Positions 34,174-47,091 of a DNA stretch of 64,000 nt are shown in pieces. Each line of letters begins with the position of its first letter. Positions within the stretch are counted from its first letter, which is position 1. A model generated the notes under the pieces. The model was not told where the DNA came from, searched no databases, and saw only the letters and a list, made by a program, of their open reading frames with translations. The stretch is taken from positions 372,001 through 436,000 of the forward strand of contig NAJO01000013.1 in the NCBI GenBank assembly GCA_002077065.1, written 5' to 3'. Both the position numbers and the translations under genes were made by a program. This stretch comes from Cryoendolithus antarcticus. Lineage: Eukaryota; Ascomycota; Dothideomycetes; Cladosporiales; Cladosporiaceae.

Positions 34174-34461
34174 ATGTCAGCACAGGACACCATAGCCGAT
34201 TCGGAGAGGGACGATCTGGAGTCTCTGCTTCAAGTTGTGAAGTCCAGCGATGCTACGTCTGATCAATTTACGGTCGCTGTTACGACTCTCGCGGATCTTA
34301 GCAGGACTTCTGCAGATACTCGGAAAGGCTTGGCTGGTCACAATGTAATCAAGCGGTTGATGGATGCTCTGGCTGTACCGATCCGTCTGGAGGCAACTCA
34401 GCACCAAAGCACTGCTATAGCTATACTACGTTGTCTAGGGAATGCCTGCTACGGCACCGAT

Positions 34462-34492
<31 letters not shown>

Positions 34493-35760
34493 GTCAAGAC
34501 GTTGCCAGCTCCATCGTGGAATACGGATTCGAGTGGGTACACCACCTACCATGCACTCAGGCTCAATTGAATGGTCGTGGTGCCACGGTGAGTACCATGG
34601 CTCTCCGGGTGCTCAATAATATAAGCACCCTTTCTTCCGCGGTTCCGGCGAGACTGGCTGCGAGCAACCTAGACAACTGGCTGATCGACATCCTGGCTTC
34701 CTCCATGTTACCAGACGACGTAGTGACTCACGCCATGAATCTTCTCGCGTCAATTTATGCTCCAGGCGTACGAGAGATGCCAGCCACTTTGTCGGAGGAG
34801 AGACTGTCTCTGCTTCTCTCACTGGCCGAGAAGTATGCCTGTGATCCTATACACGGCATCATGTCGCCGGAGAGACTCGCCGCTGTTTCGACGAGCGTCT
34901 GTAACTACCTAAGCGGTGGCGATGAACAGAAGAAGCAAATCCTCGACTCTAGCCTGCAAGACAAGCTTTGGGATCTCTTCGTGCTTGTTGATCGCCTATC
35001 GCAAGCACCAGTTGACGTTAGAGATGCACGGTCGGACCGCGGAGAGATCTTGAAAAGAGACCTCATCCACGGCGATGGCAGATTATGGGATGCGTCGATG
35101 GAGCTTTTCAAGCCGGATCCGAGATTGCTGAGTGCTTCGACCGCTAAGAACGAATCTGCAGAACCTGTATCGTTCACCCTGGCTCAGCTACTGCAGTTCG
35201 TCTGGCTATTGAGTGATCTCGCCGCTGAAACGCATTTCGCTCGGAAAGGCGTGGAGGATCCGCTGGTGGGAAGACTTGTCCAGCTCCTTGTACAGCCACC
35301 TCTCCCAGGGACTGAACCATCCATTCTCGGCGTACGGAAGCTGTCTCCGTACCGCCTCACCGCAGCCTGCCAGGTCCTCAGCAACGTCTTGAACCACAAC
35401 AATGTGTGGAGAAACGCCGCGTCACTGGTGCAAAACAGTCGAATACACACGTACTTGATAGCCGACTTACTAGAAGCCGAATATGACGAATACATGCACG
35501 CAGGCTCATACCTGCTCCGCCAACTGGCACGTCCTAACCCGCAAGTACGTGAGGAGCTTGCTTTGTGTTCCGGAATGAGCGGAGTCGTTGGCAGATTGGC
35601 CAAGCATCCCAATCCTGCACTACGCGAGGATGCCGCTCGTTTGATCACGGCACTTGCGCGAGATTCAGCAACGACGCGGAAAATCTACCAGCCGTTGATG
35701 AACGAAGTCGTGGCGTTCGACAAGGCGCATAGTGCAGCGCGTGATAAGCAGGAAGAATAG
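34174..35760 (+). CDS. armadillo-like repeat protein, function unknown
   Basis: A single exon of 528 residues. Helical repeats with ARM spacing are visible (for example HQSTAIAILRCLGNACYG, MALRVLNNISTLSS, LTAACQVLSNVLNHNNVW, then YLLRQLARPNPQVREELAL). The build resembles ataxin-10 or Rap1GDS-type ARM proteins, but I cannot assign one. A run of 11 Asp (34459-34491, about residues 96-106) made of GAT/GAC codons interrupts the second repeat; it is a trinucleotide tract likely to vary in length. It is predicted to be a soluble cytosolic or nuclear scaffold. Confidence 0.7.
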
Positions 35761-36028
35761 CATTCTCCGATACGGCGAGACAGGGAGGCGGAGAGTCCGA
35801 ATGTAAAGCGACGCGCTAAAGAAGCCGCGGCGCGATGGAGAGCTATCCCACTAGAGCCGACACCGATTTCGTTGACGCCTGGGTCGGGTCGAAGGGGAGC
35901 TTTTTCCTCTCAGAGATAGTTGTATACGCTGCCGCGTGGAATCTCTGATGCGGTCGATTCGGAACAGACTGCACTCTCGCCGGTTCGAGTGATGCCTCCG
36001 AAAGTGGGATGGCGAGCAGGATCTATCC

Positions 36029-37375
36029 TCAGCCGCCAGTCTTGCCAAGGAATTTGCGTCGCATCCATCCGTCGCCGTTCTCGAGGTACTCCTCTCTAGT
36101 TACGATTATTTGCTTCAAGGCAGTCTCGTTGTGAGCTAGGCGCTGACCACCCGTCCAGGCATGCGTGATCGGATTCTCGGCGTGCGCAATCCGCAGTACG
36201 ATGTCATCAGACAGCCTGCTCCTGAGGTCTCCCTCCAATCGCTCGACGAACCCTGGCAGCTTACTAGTCCCACCCACCACGAGCACATTTGCCAGGAATG
36301 CTTGCCACAAGCCGACCGGGAGCGCATTCAGAGATTGTAAGATCGTACCCACAAGCCCCTCAGACTGCATGCCGATGTCTGACGGTGTGAATAGCAGCTC
36401 TGGCACACTGAAACGCTCATTCGCAATCACGACGAGGTCTTCCCTCGGCATACCAATACCCAATTGTCGTTTCCTAGCAGCACTACTAGGGTCGTGCGGT
36501 CTTGCGAAACCACGCTTGATCTCTTCGTAGTCAGGTAGAACGTAGTCGACGACGATGCTATGATCGATTCTCCGTCGATCCGTCATGCCCCCCTTCCAGA
36601 CTCTCTCCAGATCGACATCAAAGTCCTGCGAGACGTAGCACACATCCTGCTTGATCTGATTAGCCATCCAGTCTTCTTTCTGCAGCTCAAATTGCCGCGT
36701 TGAGATGAGGTCTTTGAGCTGGTTCGTGAGCGTCTTGCCACCGATGTCTAGCCTTCGACATGCACTTTGTAGCACTCTCCCATGCAGCAACGGCGTCACA
36801 GTCGTATGCGAGTAGCCTGCATCAATTACAAGGAGACACTCTGCCGGTACCCCAGCCTCCCCTTCACCATTACCAAACGCGCTGTCAGCATAAGCATTCC
36901 CAATCGCCCCCACAACCCTCGCATACCCCCCAAACCCGAACTCCTCTATAGCCATCTCATCAGCCTGCCTCTGCACCGCAATTGGCGCACTAGACTGCTC
37001 CGTCAGGATCAAATTAGTCTCCCTCGGCTCGCACCAAAGCCCTCGTGCCTTCGCGCCATCGTCGAAGAACTCGTACTCCCAGATCGCTTTCTGGGATTCC
37101 CAGTTGACTATGTAGCCATTCTCGACTGGGTGGCGGAAAGCTAGCTCGCCGAAGTCGAGACAGGAGCGCAGTTGCGAGGCGACGTAGGTGCGGCGGTCGC
37201 GGGTGGAGTGGGAGATGGAGTTGGGGATTATGTGGCACGCATCTGCACTGGACTTGGTATCTTGGTCCAGGTGGGAGGAGAAGCCAGCTTTGATTGTGTC
37301 GGCTCCGTTGTCGAGGATAAGAGTCCGGGATTGGAGTGACGTGAAGGGAGGCGCTTGGGGCTTTTGACGAGCCAT
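36029..37375 (-). CDS. ARP6: actin-related protein Arp6
   Basis: A single exon of 448 residues from MARQKPQAPPFTSLQSRTLI. Arp6 is a subunit of the SWR1 complex, which exchanges H2A for H2A.Z, and helps set silent chromatin. The actin fold is seen as LILDNGADTIKAGFSSH (phosphate loop 1), VENGYIVNWESQKAIWEY, CLLVIDAGYSHTTVTPLLHG (phosphate loop 2), RLDIGGKTLTNQL, and NVLVVGGTSKLPGF (adenosine motif). Features that favour Arp6 over other Arps are WCEPRETNLILTEQ and the C-terminal WTGGQRLA. An upstream ATG (37462) lacks similarity. It is divergent from the GCIP-family gene with only 179 bp between starts. Confidence 0.92.
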   Translation of the reverse strand: MARQKPQAPPFTSLQSRTLILDNGADTIKAGFSSHLDQDTKSSADACHIIPNSISHSTRDRRTYVASQLRSCLDFGELAFRHPVENGYIVNWESQKAIWEYEFFDDGAKARGLWCEPRETNLILTEQSSAPIAVQRQADEMAIEEFGFGGYARVVGAIGNAYADSAFGNGEGEAGVPAECLLVIDAGYSHTTVTPLLHGRVLQSACRRLDIGGKTLTNQLKDLISTRQFELQKEDWMANQIKQDVCYVSQDFDVDLERVWKGGMTDRRRIDHSIVVDYVLPDYEEIKRGFARPHDPSSAARKRQLGIGMPREDLVVIANERFSVPELLFTPSDIGMQSEGLVGTILQSLNALPVGLWQAFLANVLVVGGTSKLPGFVERLEGDLRSRLSDDIVLRIAHAENPITHAWTGGQRLAHNETALKQIIVTREEYLENGDGWMRRKFLGKTGG

Positions 37376-37554
37376 TTCCCTGTCTTCGCCACCTGATATG
37401 CAAGTTTTGTTCAAGGTGAGGTTGCCAGAGGGGGTGTCTTTGAGTGCGGAAGTGGACCGCACAAAAGTTCGACTTCGCGGTCAACACCTTGATGGCTTCG
37501 ATCTATACACAATTCCTGCATGCGCGTCCTTGATACAACGCATCTAGCGTGACC

Positions 37555-38628
37555 ATGCCGCCTTCCACCATCGCCGACACCCAGGCGCTCGACGCGCTCA
37601 TCACCTCCACCCTCGCCCTCCTCTCCCAGTTCACCTCCTCCCTCGCCGCTACCTCCGCTGCCTCGACCTCAGCCGCGATCAAAGATCCTCCGAACCCTCT
37701 CGACATCCTCTCAGATGCCTCCCGACTCCTCAAGGCCCATGTGACGAAGATCTCCCTTCTCGCGATTAACAAACCCTTTACCCCAAGTGCGATCACCACG
37801 ATCATCCGCGAAGTAGCAGGAACATGTCTTCCAGCTATGATGAGCGCAGTCCAGATCTGCGAGCAGGATAAGACGATCTGGCCAGAATTCGTGGGCAAAG
37901 AGGCGCAGTTGAGGGTTCGAAGGGTGTTCAGGGAGATGGAGAGCTTGCTGCAGGAAGTTCGCAATATCTCTCAGGGCACCGGGGCGGGGCCAGGAGGTAA
38001 GAGGGACAGTCTGAGTTGTACAGGTGTGGTGTGGGAGGCTTGCGATGCGCTGGCTGAGCTGCAAAAGTTAGACATCGCTGGGCTGGCGGTCCAGAAGACA
38101 GAGCAGTGGAGGGACACGATTAAGGATGCTATTCAGGAGCTGAGGGAGTGGATGGAGAGCGAGGCGTTGGAAAGCGAAGGGCAGAAGGATGCGCTGTTGG
38201 ACAGCGATGATGAGGGTGTGGATGGAGACGCCGATAGCTTCGACGATATCTTCAACGCTGCGAATAGTATGCCTGCTGATCGCCCGGAGCTGAAGGCGTT
38301 GGTCGAAGATGCGGTAGAGAAGCTGAAGAGGGTGGGACTGCTGTACAACGCACTGATCAAACGAAGGTTGAAGACGTATCCCGGTGCTCAGGGAAAGGGT
38401 AACGCGAAGCGCATTGACGAGTTGATGGTGGACCTGAGAGCAATACCACACGTTATTGATGAACTGGCGAGTACGTTCTACGATCTCGACGAAGATCAGG
38501 CAAGAGTCGTGCTCGACAAGTGCATCATTCGTGCGAAAGGTGTGGCATCCGTTGCATCAAAGAGCTATGATGGTCACGATGATGAGTTCACGGCATGGCA
38601 TAGGAAGTGGCAAGATGCAATCGGCTGA
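37555..38628 (+). CDS. GCIP / cyclin-D1-binding protein 1 family protein
   Basis: A single exon of 357 residues starting MPPSTIADTQALDALI. The mostly helical N-terminal domain (residues 1-150, with LLAINKPFTPSAITTIIREV) and C-terminal helical half (VGLLYNALIKRRLKTYP, then IDELASTFYDLDEDQARVVL) fit the GCIP (CCNDBP1-like) family. Members bind cyclin D and HLH factors in animals; the fungal role is unknown. An acidic linker DSDDEGVDGDADSFDDI lies between the halves. The 179 bp spacer to ARP6 makes co-regulation likely. Confidence 0.75.
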   Translation: MPPSTIADTQALDALITSTLALLSQFTSSLAATSAASTSAAIKDPPNPLDILSDASRLLKAHVTKISLLAINKPFTPSAITTIIREVAGTCLPAMMSAVQICEQDKTIWPEFVGKEAQLRVRRVFREMESLLQEVRNISQGTGAGPGGKRDSLSCTGVVWEACDALAELQKLDIAGLAVQKTEQWRDTIKDAIQELREWMESEALESEGQKDALLDSDDEGVDGDADSFDDIFNAANSMPADRPELKALVEDAVEKLKRVGLLYNALIKRRLKTYPGAQGKGNAKRIDELMVDLRAIPHVIDELASTFYDLDEDQARVVLDKCIIRAKGVASVASKSYDGHDDEFTAWHRKWQDAIG

Positions 38629-39378
38629 ATCACATGTGCGTATTCCGAGACTTTATCTCCTTCGGCACTCATGTCATAGGTCACAAGAGGCAATGTGGCT
38701 CGAGTAAGACCTCGAGTCTGCTACATGTAGGCAAGACGATGGCTCGAGCGTAGCATCGTTAGAGCAATATAGGCGAACGGGCGAGCCCACGACGCAGCTG
38801 CCTTCCTGGGCTGCAAGCCGACAAGCTACCAGCGCCTGAGATTGTGGTCTCGCTGGAGGCTATGGCTGATGCCAACCAGCTGAACGTCTGCATGGTTCGT
38901 CAGAGCATTGCGCAAGGCAAGAGAGAAGAAAGAGGTCCAAGAAGGACGTGTGGCGTGCGTTCTTTCTCAAGCAGACCAATGGGATTTGCATCGATGCACT
39001 GCTCTTTGAGTGCCATCCGTCGGGGCAGGCGCAAGCAGGGGAAAGATCGAGTCTGAACAGGGTGAGGAAGAACACGTGGAGGATATGACGGACCACGGGT
39101 GGCGTCCCTGTTCTCGTCAGTGCGACCACGGCCGAACATATTAGAGCAGTGCTAGCAGTGCTAGCACGGAAGACAGTACTGATTCGCGTTGATTCCTCCG
39201 TATCGCTAGTAGAGTACAGGATGCTTCGAGGTAGTGAAGTTCATGAGTGCTGCCTGAGGCCATAACTCTATTGACGTAAGCCCTTCGGCGCACTTTCCCT
39301 CTTCCGTCGCACTTGACCTGACATTCTCGAGTTTCCGCGACTACGACGTCGTTCACTTCTCCATTATACATCGCCAAC
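38629..39378. other. intergenic, no gene seen
   Basis: 750 bp upstream of the Trf4-like gene. It holds a short direct repeat (gcagtgcta twice, 39148-39165). No coding signal. Confidence 0.4.
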
Positions 39379-42300
39379 ATGAGGGATCCATATCGTCGCA
39401 GAGACGATCGTGGCCGTGACTACGGTCGCCACGACGACGTCTACGACAGACCTCGCGATGAGGACCACTACCGGCCGCATTACAATGACCGCCCTCCGCC
39501 GCCAAACTATTACCCACCCCAATCGCCACCTCGCCGTGAAGTTGCCCACAACATTTCACGTGACGGTGGCTTCTCATTCAGGGGGGCTGCTGACGCGTAT
39601 GCGCCCAGTGAGCGCCGCCAGCAAGAAGAGTTCACATTCCGTGCTCCCAATGAGGAGACTCTCACCACAGAGCAGTGGGGACCCGCAGTGGTGCATAAGG
39701 TGCAGCAGATGCGGCAGTCCGGATCTGGTCCACTGAGTCGAGGACGTGGAGGGCGTGGCCGTGGCGGCTTCAGAGGCTTTGGCCCGAGGCCAGCACACAC
39801 ACGTGATATCTTGGTCGAGTCTCATCGCGAGACTACGCCCGAGCGCCTGGCTGGCATGGACGAAGGTCACGTACGCTTCAAGCCTGCTGCTGGGTTTGGA
39901 TCTGACGATGACTCTGAGGTTAATGATCAGAGCGATGGACCTCAGAAGCGCGCCAAGATAAACTCTAGCACCAATGACTCTGGACCCAAGTGGTCAAATC
40001 CCGACGTCTACACTGCACTGCCATGCCCCGAGACACTCGGCGCACCAAAGAAAGACATCGTCCAACAGATTCGTAAGGCGAAGCTGGATGCGGCGAGCGC
40101 ACGCACCAGCTCCAACGCCGTCACGCAGAATGATGACTTCATCTCCTTTGACGACTTCGAGATGCCGCCGACTAAGAGAGCCAGATCTGGATCCTTTCAT
40201 GAGAACCAAAGCCGTACTGATGACGAGCAATTCATGGCCAAGACTCCAGCTTTCGCTCCCTTGTTTACACCCATCAATACCACTGCTCTGGCCTCAGCCC
40301 CAATCATTGTCAAAGACGATGGCCCTCCGCCACCCCCTGCCGGCATCGCTATCCCGACTAAGTCCGAGCTCACCGCACTGTCGCGGAACTCGACTCGAAA
40401 GCCTTCTCAAGTTGGCACCAAGGTCCAGCCCTTTGATCTTACAGATCTTGGTCCTGGCCACGACTCCAAGCACTTGACCGGACCGCACAACAAGAAGAGG
40501 AAGCGGCAAGATCGCAACGAGCGTGTGTACGGTGACATTGTAGCCGAGTGGGAGGCAAAGCCTGGTCAGCCATCTACGCCGTGGTGCACAGTGGATCACA
40601 CTCGCACTGTCAACACCGGTCTACGGTAAGTGGGCCCAAGTCACAACGCTCATCACAGTCTACTAATAACGTGACAGCAGGCTCCACAAAGAGATCTGCG
40701 ACTTCTACGAGTTTGTCAAGCCGCGTGACTTCGAGCAAGATGCACGCACCGATCTCGTGGACCGGATCCAGAAGCATCTCAGATTGTACGGGCCTAATAC
40801 GCGGGATGCCGAGGTGAGGTGCTTCGGATCTTTCGCAGCCGGCCTACACCTTCCAATTGCGGACATGGATCTGGTAGCCATGTCTCCCACATTCATCAGG
40901 AGTGGCCAGAGAGATCTGGCAAGGTCCAATACTGCGCTTCGCAAATTCGGCGAGTACATGAGAAATATCGCACAGAACAGCGAAGTTGCGTGTGTTATAG
41001 GTGCCAAAGTCCCACTTGTGAAGTTCGTTGATAGAATCACGGGCGTCAAGGTGGATTTGTCGTTCGAGAACAATTCTGGCTCTAATGCTGTTGTCACCTT
41101 TTTGGACTGGAAGGAGAGGTATCCTGCTATGCCGGTACTGGTCTCTGTGGTCAAGCAAATGATGCTTATGCGTGAAATGAACGAAGTCTTTTCGGGTGGC
41201 ATCGGTGGTTTCACGACCATCTGCCTAGTCACGAATCTGTTGCAGACGATGCCAGAGATTCAAGCCGGAGCCATGGACGCGACTCAGAACTACGGCGAGG
41301 TTTTGATGAAGTTCCTGGACTACTACGGAAACCGATTCGATATCAACAGCGTCGGACTCCTAATGGAACCTCCCTACCACTTCCGCAAAGGCATTGACTG
41401 GCAGCCGTTCAAGACTCTACCTGACCGCCTGACCATAGTCGACCCGAATCGTCCGGAGAACGACATCGCTGGAGGCTCGCGTAAGATCAATGATGTTCTG
41501 GAATGCTTCAGGTCGATGTACAACGTCCTGCAACGGCAGATTGCTGCCATTGACAGCGGCAAGGACCGTACTGCCAGTATGCTTGACTGCGTCATCGGCG
41601 GCAACTACGACCAGGTGCTTGTTCAGCGCCAACGTCTACAAGACTACAGTGAAGCTTTCGGCAAGCCTGAAGCTGGTGCTCTGTTACCTCCTGTGAGACA
41701 GGCGCCTCCCGCACGTCTTGCACACCCCGAGCCTGTATCTCGGAATGGTCGCAACCGGAACGAGCAGCAGACGGTCTCGAGGCGATCGAACGCTCGGCAT
41801 ACGCAGGACAGCTACCGCCCGGCCACGAATGGGCGTCCTTCGACCAATAGCTACAGTACGCCTGATGGCTACAGCGCGTCTTCTTATGGCAGCAACGGCG
41901 CTGCTACTTACGGACAATCTCAGCGTCAGCCTTATCAGTCTGGGTACGTATATGGTTCATCTCATGTGCGCCTTGCGGAGCCACAGGTCCCTTGGACATC
42001 GCAAGGTGCCGCGTTATTCTCGCACTCCCCTGTGCCTACCCATCTGAGCCATGCTTATACTAATACTCCCCCGCCTGGGATAATATTGCTTCCCACACGC
42101 CCCGCAGCTGAGGCTGCCGAACCCGCTCTAGCCAGCCTAAGCGATCGCGTCTTAGACGATCTTGTTTCAAACGTTATGGGCCTTGGCCAGTCTCGTCGAT
42201 CACGACACGCAGTCAGCAGGGCACTCTCAAGACGGGCTATTGATCCTCCACCTCCACCAGACTCGGACACTCCGCCACCACTACCGCCACCTACGCCTTA

Positions 42301-42647
42301 CTTCCCGTTCACTCACTGTTTTCTTCGGACTCGACACAGCCATCATCAACTTTCCCCTAACGAGCACGCTTTCATTGTCATCATGCCACCTTACGCTGGG
42401 TAGCACTGACTCTAACAGACGACAGAACCTACCCCCGCCACCAACGCTGGTGATGCCCGCGAACCGAAACACGAAGCAGAAGCAGTTGATAAAGGGCCAG
42501 CATAAGGCGAAGCTCAGAGCATGGGAGATCCTTAGAGACTTCCCTGACATTCCAGCAGAAGAGATACCGAAGAAACTCAAGAGAAGCCGGGCGAAGGAGT
42601 TATTGCTGAAATATGGACATTCGAGGGATAAGGAAGACTCTGAGTGA
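39379..42647 (+). CDS. non-canonical poly(A) polymerase, Trf4/Cid14-like
   Basis: Exon 1 39379-40625, intron 40626-40680, exon 2 from 40681. The N-terminal 415 residues are disordered (RDD/RG-rich, GRGGRGRGGFRGFG, then a KKRKRQ basic signal). The catalytic core follows: CFGSFAAGLHLPIADMDLV carries the nucleotidyltransferase Gly-Ser and DxD motif, VPLVKFVDRITGVKVDLSF the third acidic residue, and GGIGGFTTICLVTNLLQ and the NYGEVLMKFLDYYG PAP-associated domain come next. It would be the TRAMP-type polymerase marking nuclear RNA for the exosome. The 3' end is uncertain. Reading on gives a stop at 42401-42403. A strong donor GTACGT at 41944 and acceptor at 42418 join in phase to a basic tail (IKGQHKAKLRAWEILRDF) ending at 42647, 912 residues in all. 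One or two shorter introns are also possible. Confidence 0.85.
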
Positions 42648-44140
42648 GACGAACGACGCTCAGGCGCCTGGTTGCATCTTGGGAGAAGAATGGGATTAGA
42701 TGCATGGGCGACGCGCAAGCGACGAGGTGGACGAACGCATGATCATGGTAATGTGGCGTTTCTGATTACCCCATATCTGCTTCGCAGAAGATACCCTGTG
42801 CTACTAAAAGGCGCTTCATAGATTACCGACGGGTCGCTCACGCGACACTGGCGCAAGCATGTGTCGAGGCTCCGGGTGGGTTTCGCACAGCTTGCTGGTG
42901 TACGATATTGACAGTCTTCTCTTGTGTCATTTGTGCTACTGTCAACACGAGTACGAGGGATTTTGTGTGCTATGCCACTGACCGCAGCTGTTGGGACGTC
43001 CGCTCTTTTTGGTTCAGGAGATCCTTTGAGGAAGGTGCGACGATGACTGGCCACTTCCGGTTGTAGTTGCTTCGAAGCTATCTCACGTAACCTCATGCCT
43101 CGGCAAGGGCTACAGAAGCATGACCGAACACCATCTGCACCCGGTCTGCGAAAGCGACCAGTGCAGATGGTCTTTTCTCACCGACGCGTTGGCCAGTGTT
43201 CGGTTGGCTGGCGCGCGGAGAGGATCCACCAGTCTTCCCACTTCTTGTTGGAGCTCACGCAACATGCTCCCCTCTCCATGCTATTGCTGACACGCGTAAA
43301 GGGTTGCAATGCAGTTTATCGCACCACAGTAGCATCGAGTGCGCTCCTTGAGAAACGCCGGCTAAGTGAAGCTGAAAGTCCATCACTCGAGTCGTACAAG
43401 GAACCTAGCAGATATGCATACCCCCCAAACTCATATCTCCGTACCAACAACGACACGATCCGCCTCAAACCCGGCGCTTGTCGCGGATCACGAAACCCAT
43501 ATGGATTTTGGCTAAAGCCGGAGGCAGACGATGCACAACCAAGCTTCAAGCTTGGCGCACTTAATGCCAAACACCAAGCGCCGAGCCGCATCCTGCTGCG
43601 CGAGTATATAATACGAGATCCGCACCCAAGACTTTTCCAAGACCGCCATCTTGTCTCGCTTGCTCGCATGCCGTGCCTTACTTGGTCACGAGGGCCGGGA
43701 CCTGCAGGTCAGCTTTGGTCGGGTAAATGCCGTGCAGGTGATGGAACTGGTGGGTGGTGAGATGTGCAGGACTGGGCGACGCACGTGCTGTGCTGTCCCC
43801 GTGGGGTCGGGGAGTTGTCCTGGTGCAGGGCGATGCTTATCGTCGGTGGGTCAGGTGAGAGATGAGCTGCTAGGCGCAATATGGCCGGGTATGGCGCACT
43901 GGTCTGGCGTCGCTGCCGAGGTGCCAAGGGGAGTACTGCAATATGTCAAACAGTGGCTTTTGAGAGACCTCCTGATTACACAAACCAGGTTCATTCTACC
44001 GAACGATCTGGACGAGGTCTGCTGTCAGACTGTATAAGAAGGACGTACTCGAACGTAAGTGTTTCCGATTCAGCACCACTTTCAGGCCATTCCCTCCATT
44101 CCTTCTACCCAAAACCAGCCCTATCGCTTGTACAGCCAAC
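42648..44140. promoter_or_regulatory. GH11 xylanase upstream region
   Basis: 1.5 kb without a convincing gene. It contains GGCTAA cores of XlnR/Xyr1 activator sites at 43360-43365 and 43510-43516 (the latter GGCTAAA). It also has a CreA-type site GTGGGG at 43801-43806 next to a second G-run, TATA-like stretches near 43604 and 44033, and a short 5' leader. Those motifs are known for fungal xylanase promoters but are short enough to occur by chance. Confidence 0.35.
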
Positions 44141-45008
<868 letters not shown>

Positions 45009-47091
45009 GTGCCTTGGAGGAGACGTATCGCGGTACGGCTTGGGAGGGAAATACGCTCGCTGTGGGAATAGAAGAAGGAATGGTTGCTTCGTTTCGTGTA
45101 GGCTGGCAGCTGAGCTGTCGAGTACCTACATTCTTTCATTCTCTGCTGCATTGCAATCAAGTTTCTCGCGGCGTGTTGGATAGAACCACAGGCGAGGCTC
45201 ACTCGCCATCTGGAGCTTTGGACCTGTGCACGAGTGGATCAGGTTGTGGTGAAGGTGTCGCCGAGTAAACGTATCGGCTGCCTCGATTCTTGCTCACGCG
45301 AATACGTATGCTATGGTTTGGTATATTTCATCTTCATTTAGCCACAGCATCTCATGGCAGCGTCGACTACATAACAAGTAGTGACAGTGTATCCCTGTTT
45401 AGCAACTGCCAACGGCTCGAAGCTTGTGATATCGCGACTTGGACGCGCAACGTCACCCGTCGAAGGAGATCTAACGACGGGTTTGCTCGCCTCGCCGATT
45501 AACGATAGCAGGCCCTTATATTGGAAACGGCTTGATCAATGATATAGTGATCTCGCGGCAACGGCCATACCACCGAGCTTATGCTTCCCAATTGCACTAA
45601 TCGTACATTGCAGTGAGCCTTGCAGTGAGGCGTCCGTACCATCTCCTTGGAGCACATGCACGTCGACGCCACAACATCCCGTCATCGTTGGAGCGCTATC
45701 AAGAATGGCCATGCAATACCGAGCTGCGATATTTCGGTTGCCCACGTTTCTACGCTTCGATCGACCTGGCCCTCGGGCCTCATTTAGCGACTCGCATAGA
45801 TCTGGGTTGATTTCGCGCCAGTGGACTGCTCTCCGTCAGCCTCGGTGGGACGTCACCAATGAGAGACACGAATTGAGTTTGTGATGGTGCCGCTCCCGTC
45901 GGACCCATGCTGCGGGGAGAGGAACTGCCGGGGGAAGGGCGCGTGCGTTTGCATGGGTCATGATTTATGCTGCGTAGGGCGATGCCCGACCTCGCCCGGT
46001 CGCACCTTCTTCCAATTGCAGTTGCGAGTGAAGGACGGGAAAGCACCCCGGGTACGCGATGTAGTGCAGAAGCGCACTATCGCCTCTGTGCGTCCGAATA
46101 CGTCCAGAGTCCAGCCATGTCGATGGAAAGTCGGATCTGATTGGGCGAGATCGGTGCCTGCATCGACGACGTGTTTGAAACCAAGGACCCCTGAGGTGAA
46201 ACCATGCGGGTCAGGGCTCCCCTTTCTCCCATGTCAAGTTCCCATCGGTATTGCAGCTGCGTGCCGATGACTTGTTCTGCACGCTGTGCAGGAGAGGTGC
46301 GATAGGGAGAGATGCCCTCTACATGAGCGCATCCTGCTATCAGTATCTCTTACTATAGTATTGAATTTGCCGTGAGTGAAAAAAGATTGATCGCCAGCAG
46401 ATCCAATCTATCGTCTTGCAGGAGCGCGTCGCGCAAAAAGTCGCGTGGCCGGAGATTGAGAAGGCCCCTGCCGTAGCCTCGCTAGGGCCTCTATTCTTTC
46501 GGCATCCCTGGAGACGTGACTGCGGTGTCAAACGGTTCTCCTGCGGGTCGCTTCACCATCAATCGACACCATCGAGAAGTTGGCTGGATCTTCAGGAGCG
46601 GACGGCGACGTACACTGCGTGTCACCAATTGCGCAAGACACTCATTGAGGAAGGAGATCGTGTTGTCTGGGCGTGCATTCCTTGGGCCGGGTACCTGCAG
46701 AATACTTCCGAAGGACTTCGCGATTGCAGAGAACGCAGTCCATTGGCGTCTTGACGACATCTCCGCGTGGCGAACCGAACTCTGGCAATGAACACGCACT
46801 CTGGAAGGCACATACGAGCGACGCACCTGCCACATCGATCAGGGGATACCCTCCAAAACTTCCAGGGGTGACGAATAGCGCTTAGGTCGCTCTTGCTTGG
46901 AAGTCGCACAGTTAAGCAGGCGAGGTTGCCGAAGGACACGGCAGAAGGGGCGACCCGTGTGCTCTGAACACGAGACCGAGCAGCGCGTTTGCCAACCTCA
47001 CGAAACGCGTGGATCGTGTAAGTACATCTCCCAGTGGCCCTCGGCGATGAAATCGGGAATGCTATGCCAGTATTGTCGTGTTCCAGCCAGA
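45009..47091. other. long intergenic stretch, no gene seen
   Basis: At 2.1 kb this is the largest gene-free stretch here. Open frames in 46416-46939 on both strands mirror each other and lack motifs. It holds the xylanase 3' flank and the 5' region of the next gene. An open frame runs upstream of 47092 to 46897 but does not look coding. Confidence 0.4.

Noticed and set aside
43095..44037. ORFs of 117-221 codons upstream of the xylanase
   Set aside because: Overlapping frames on both strands with no conserved motif; the region reads as promoter.
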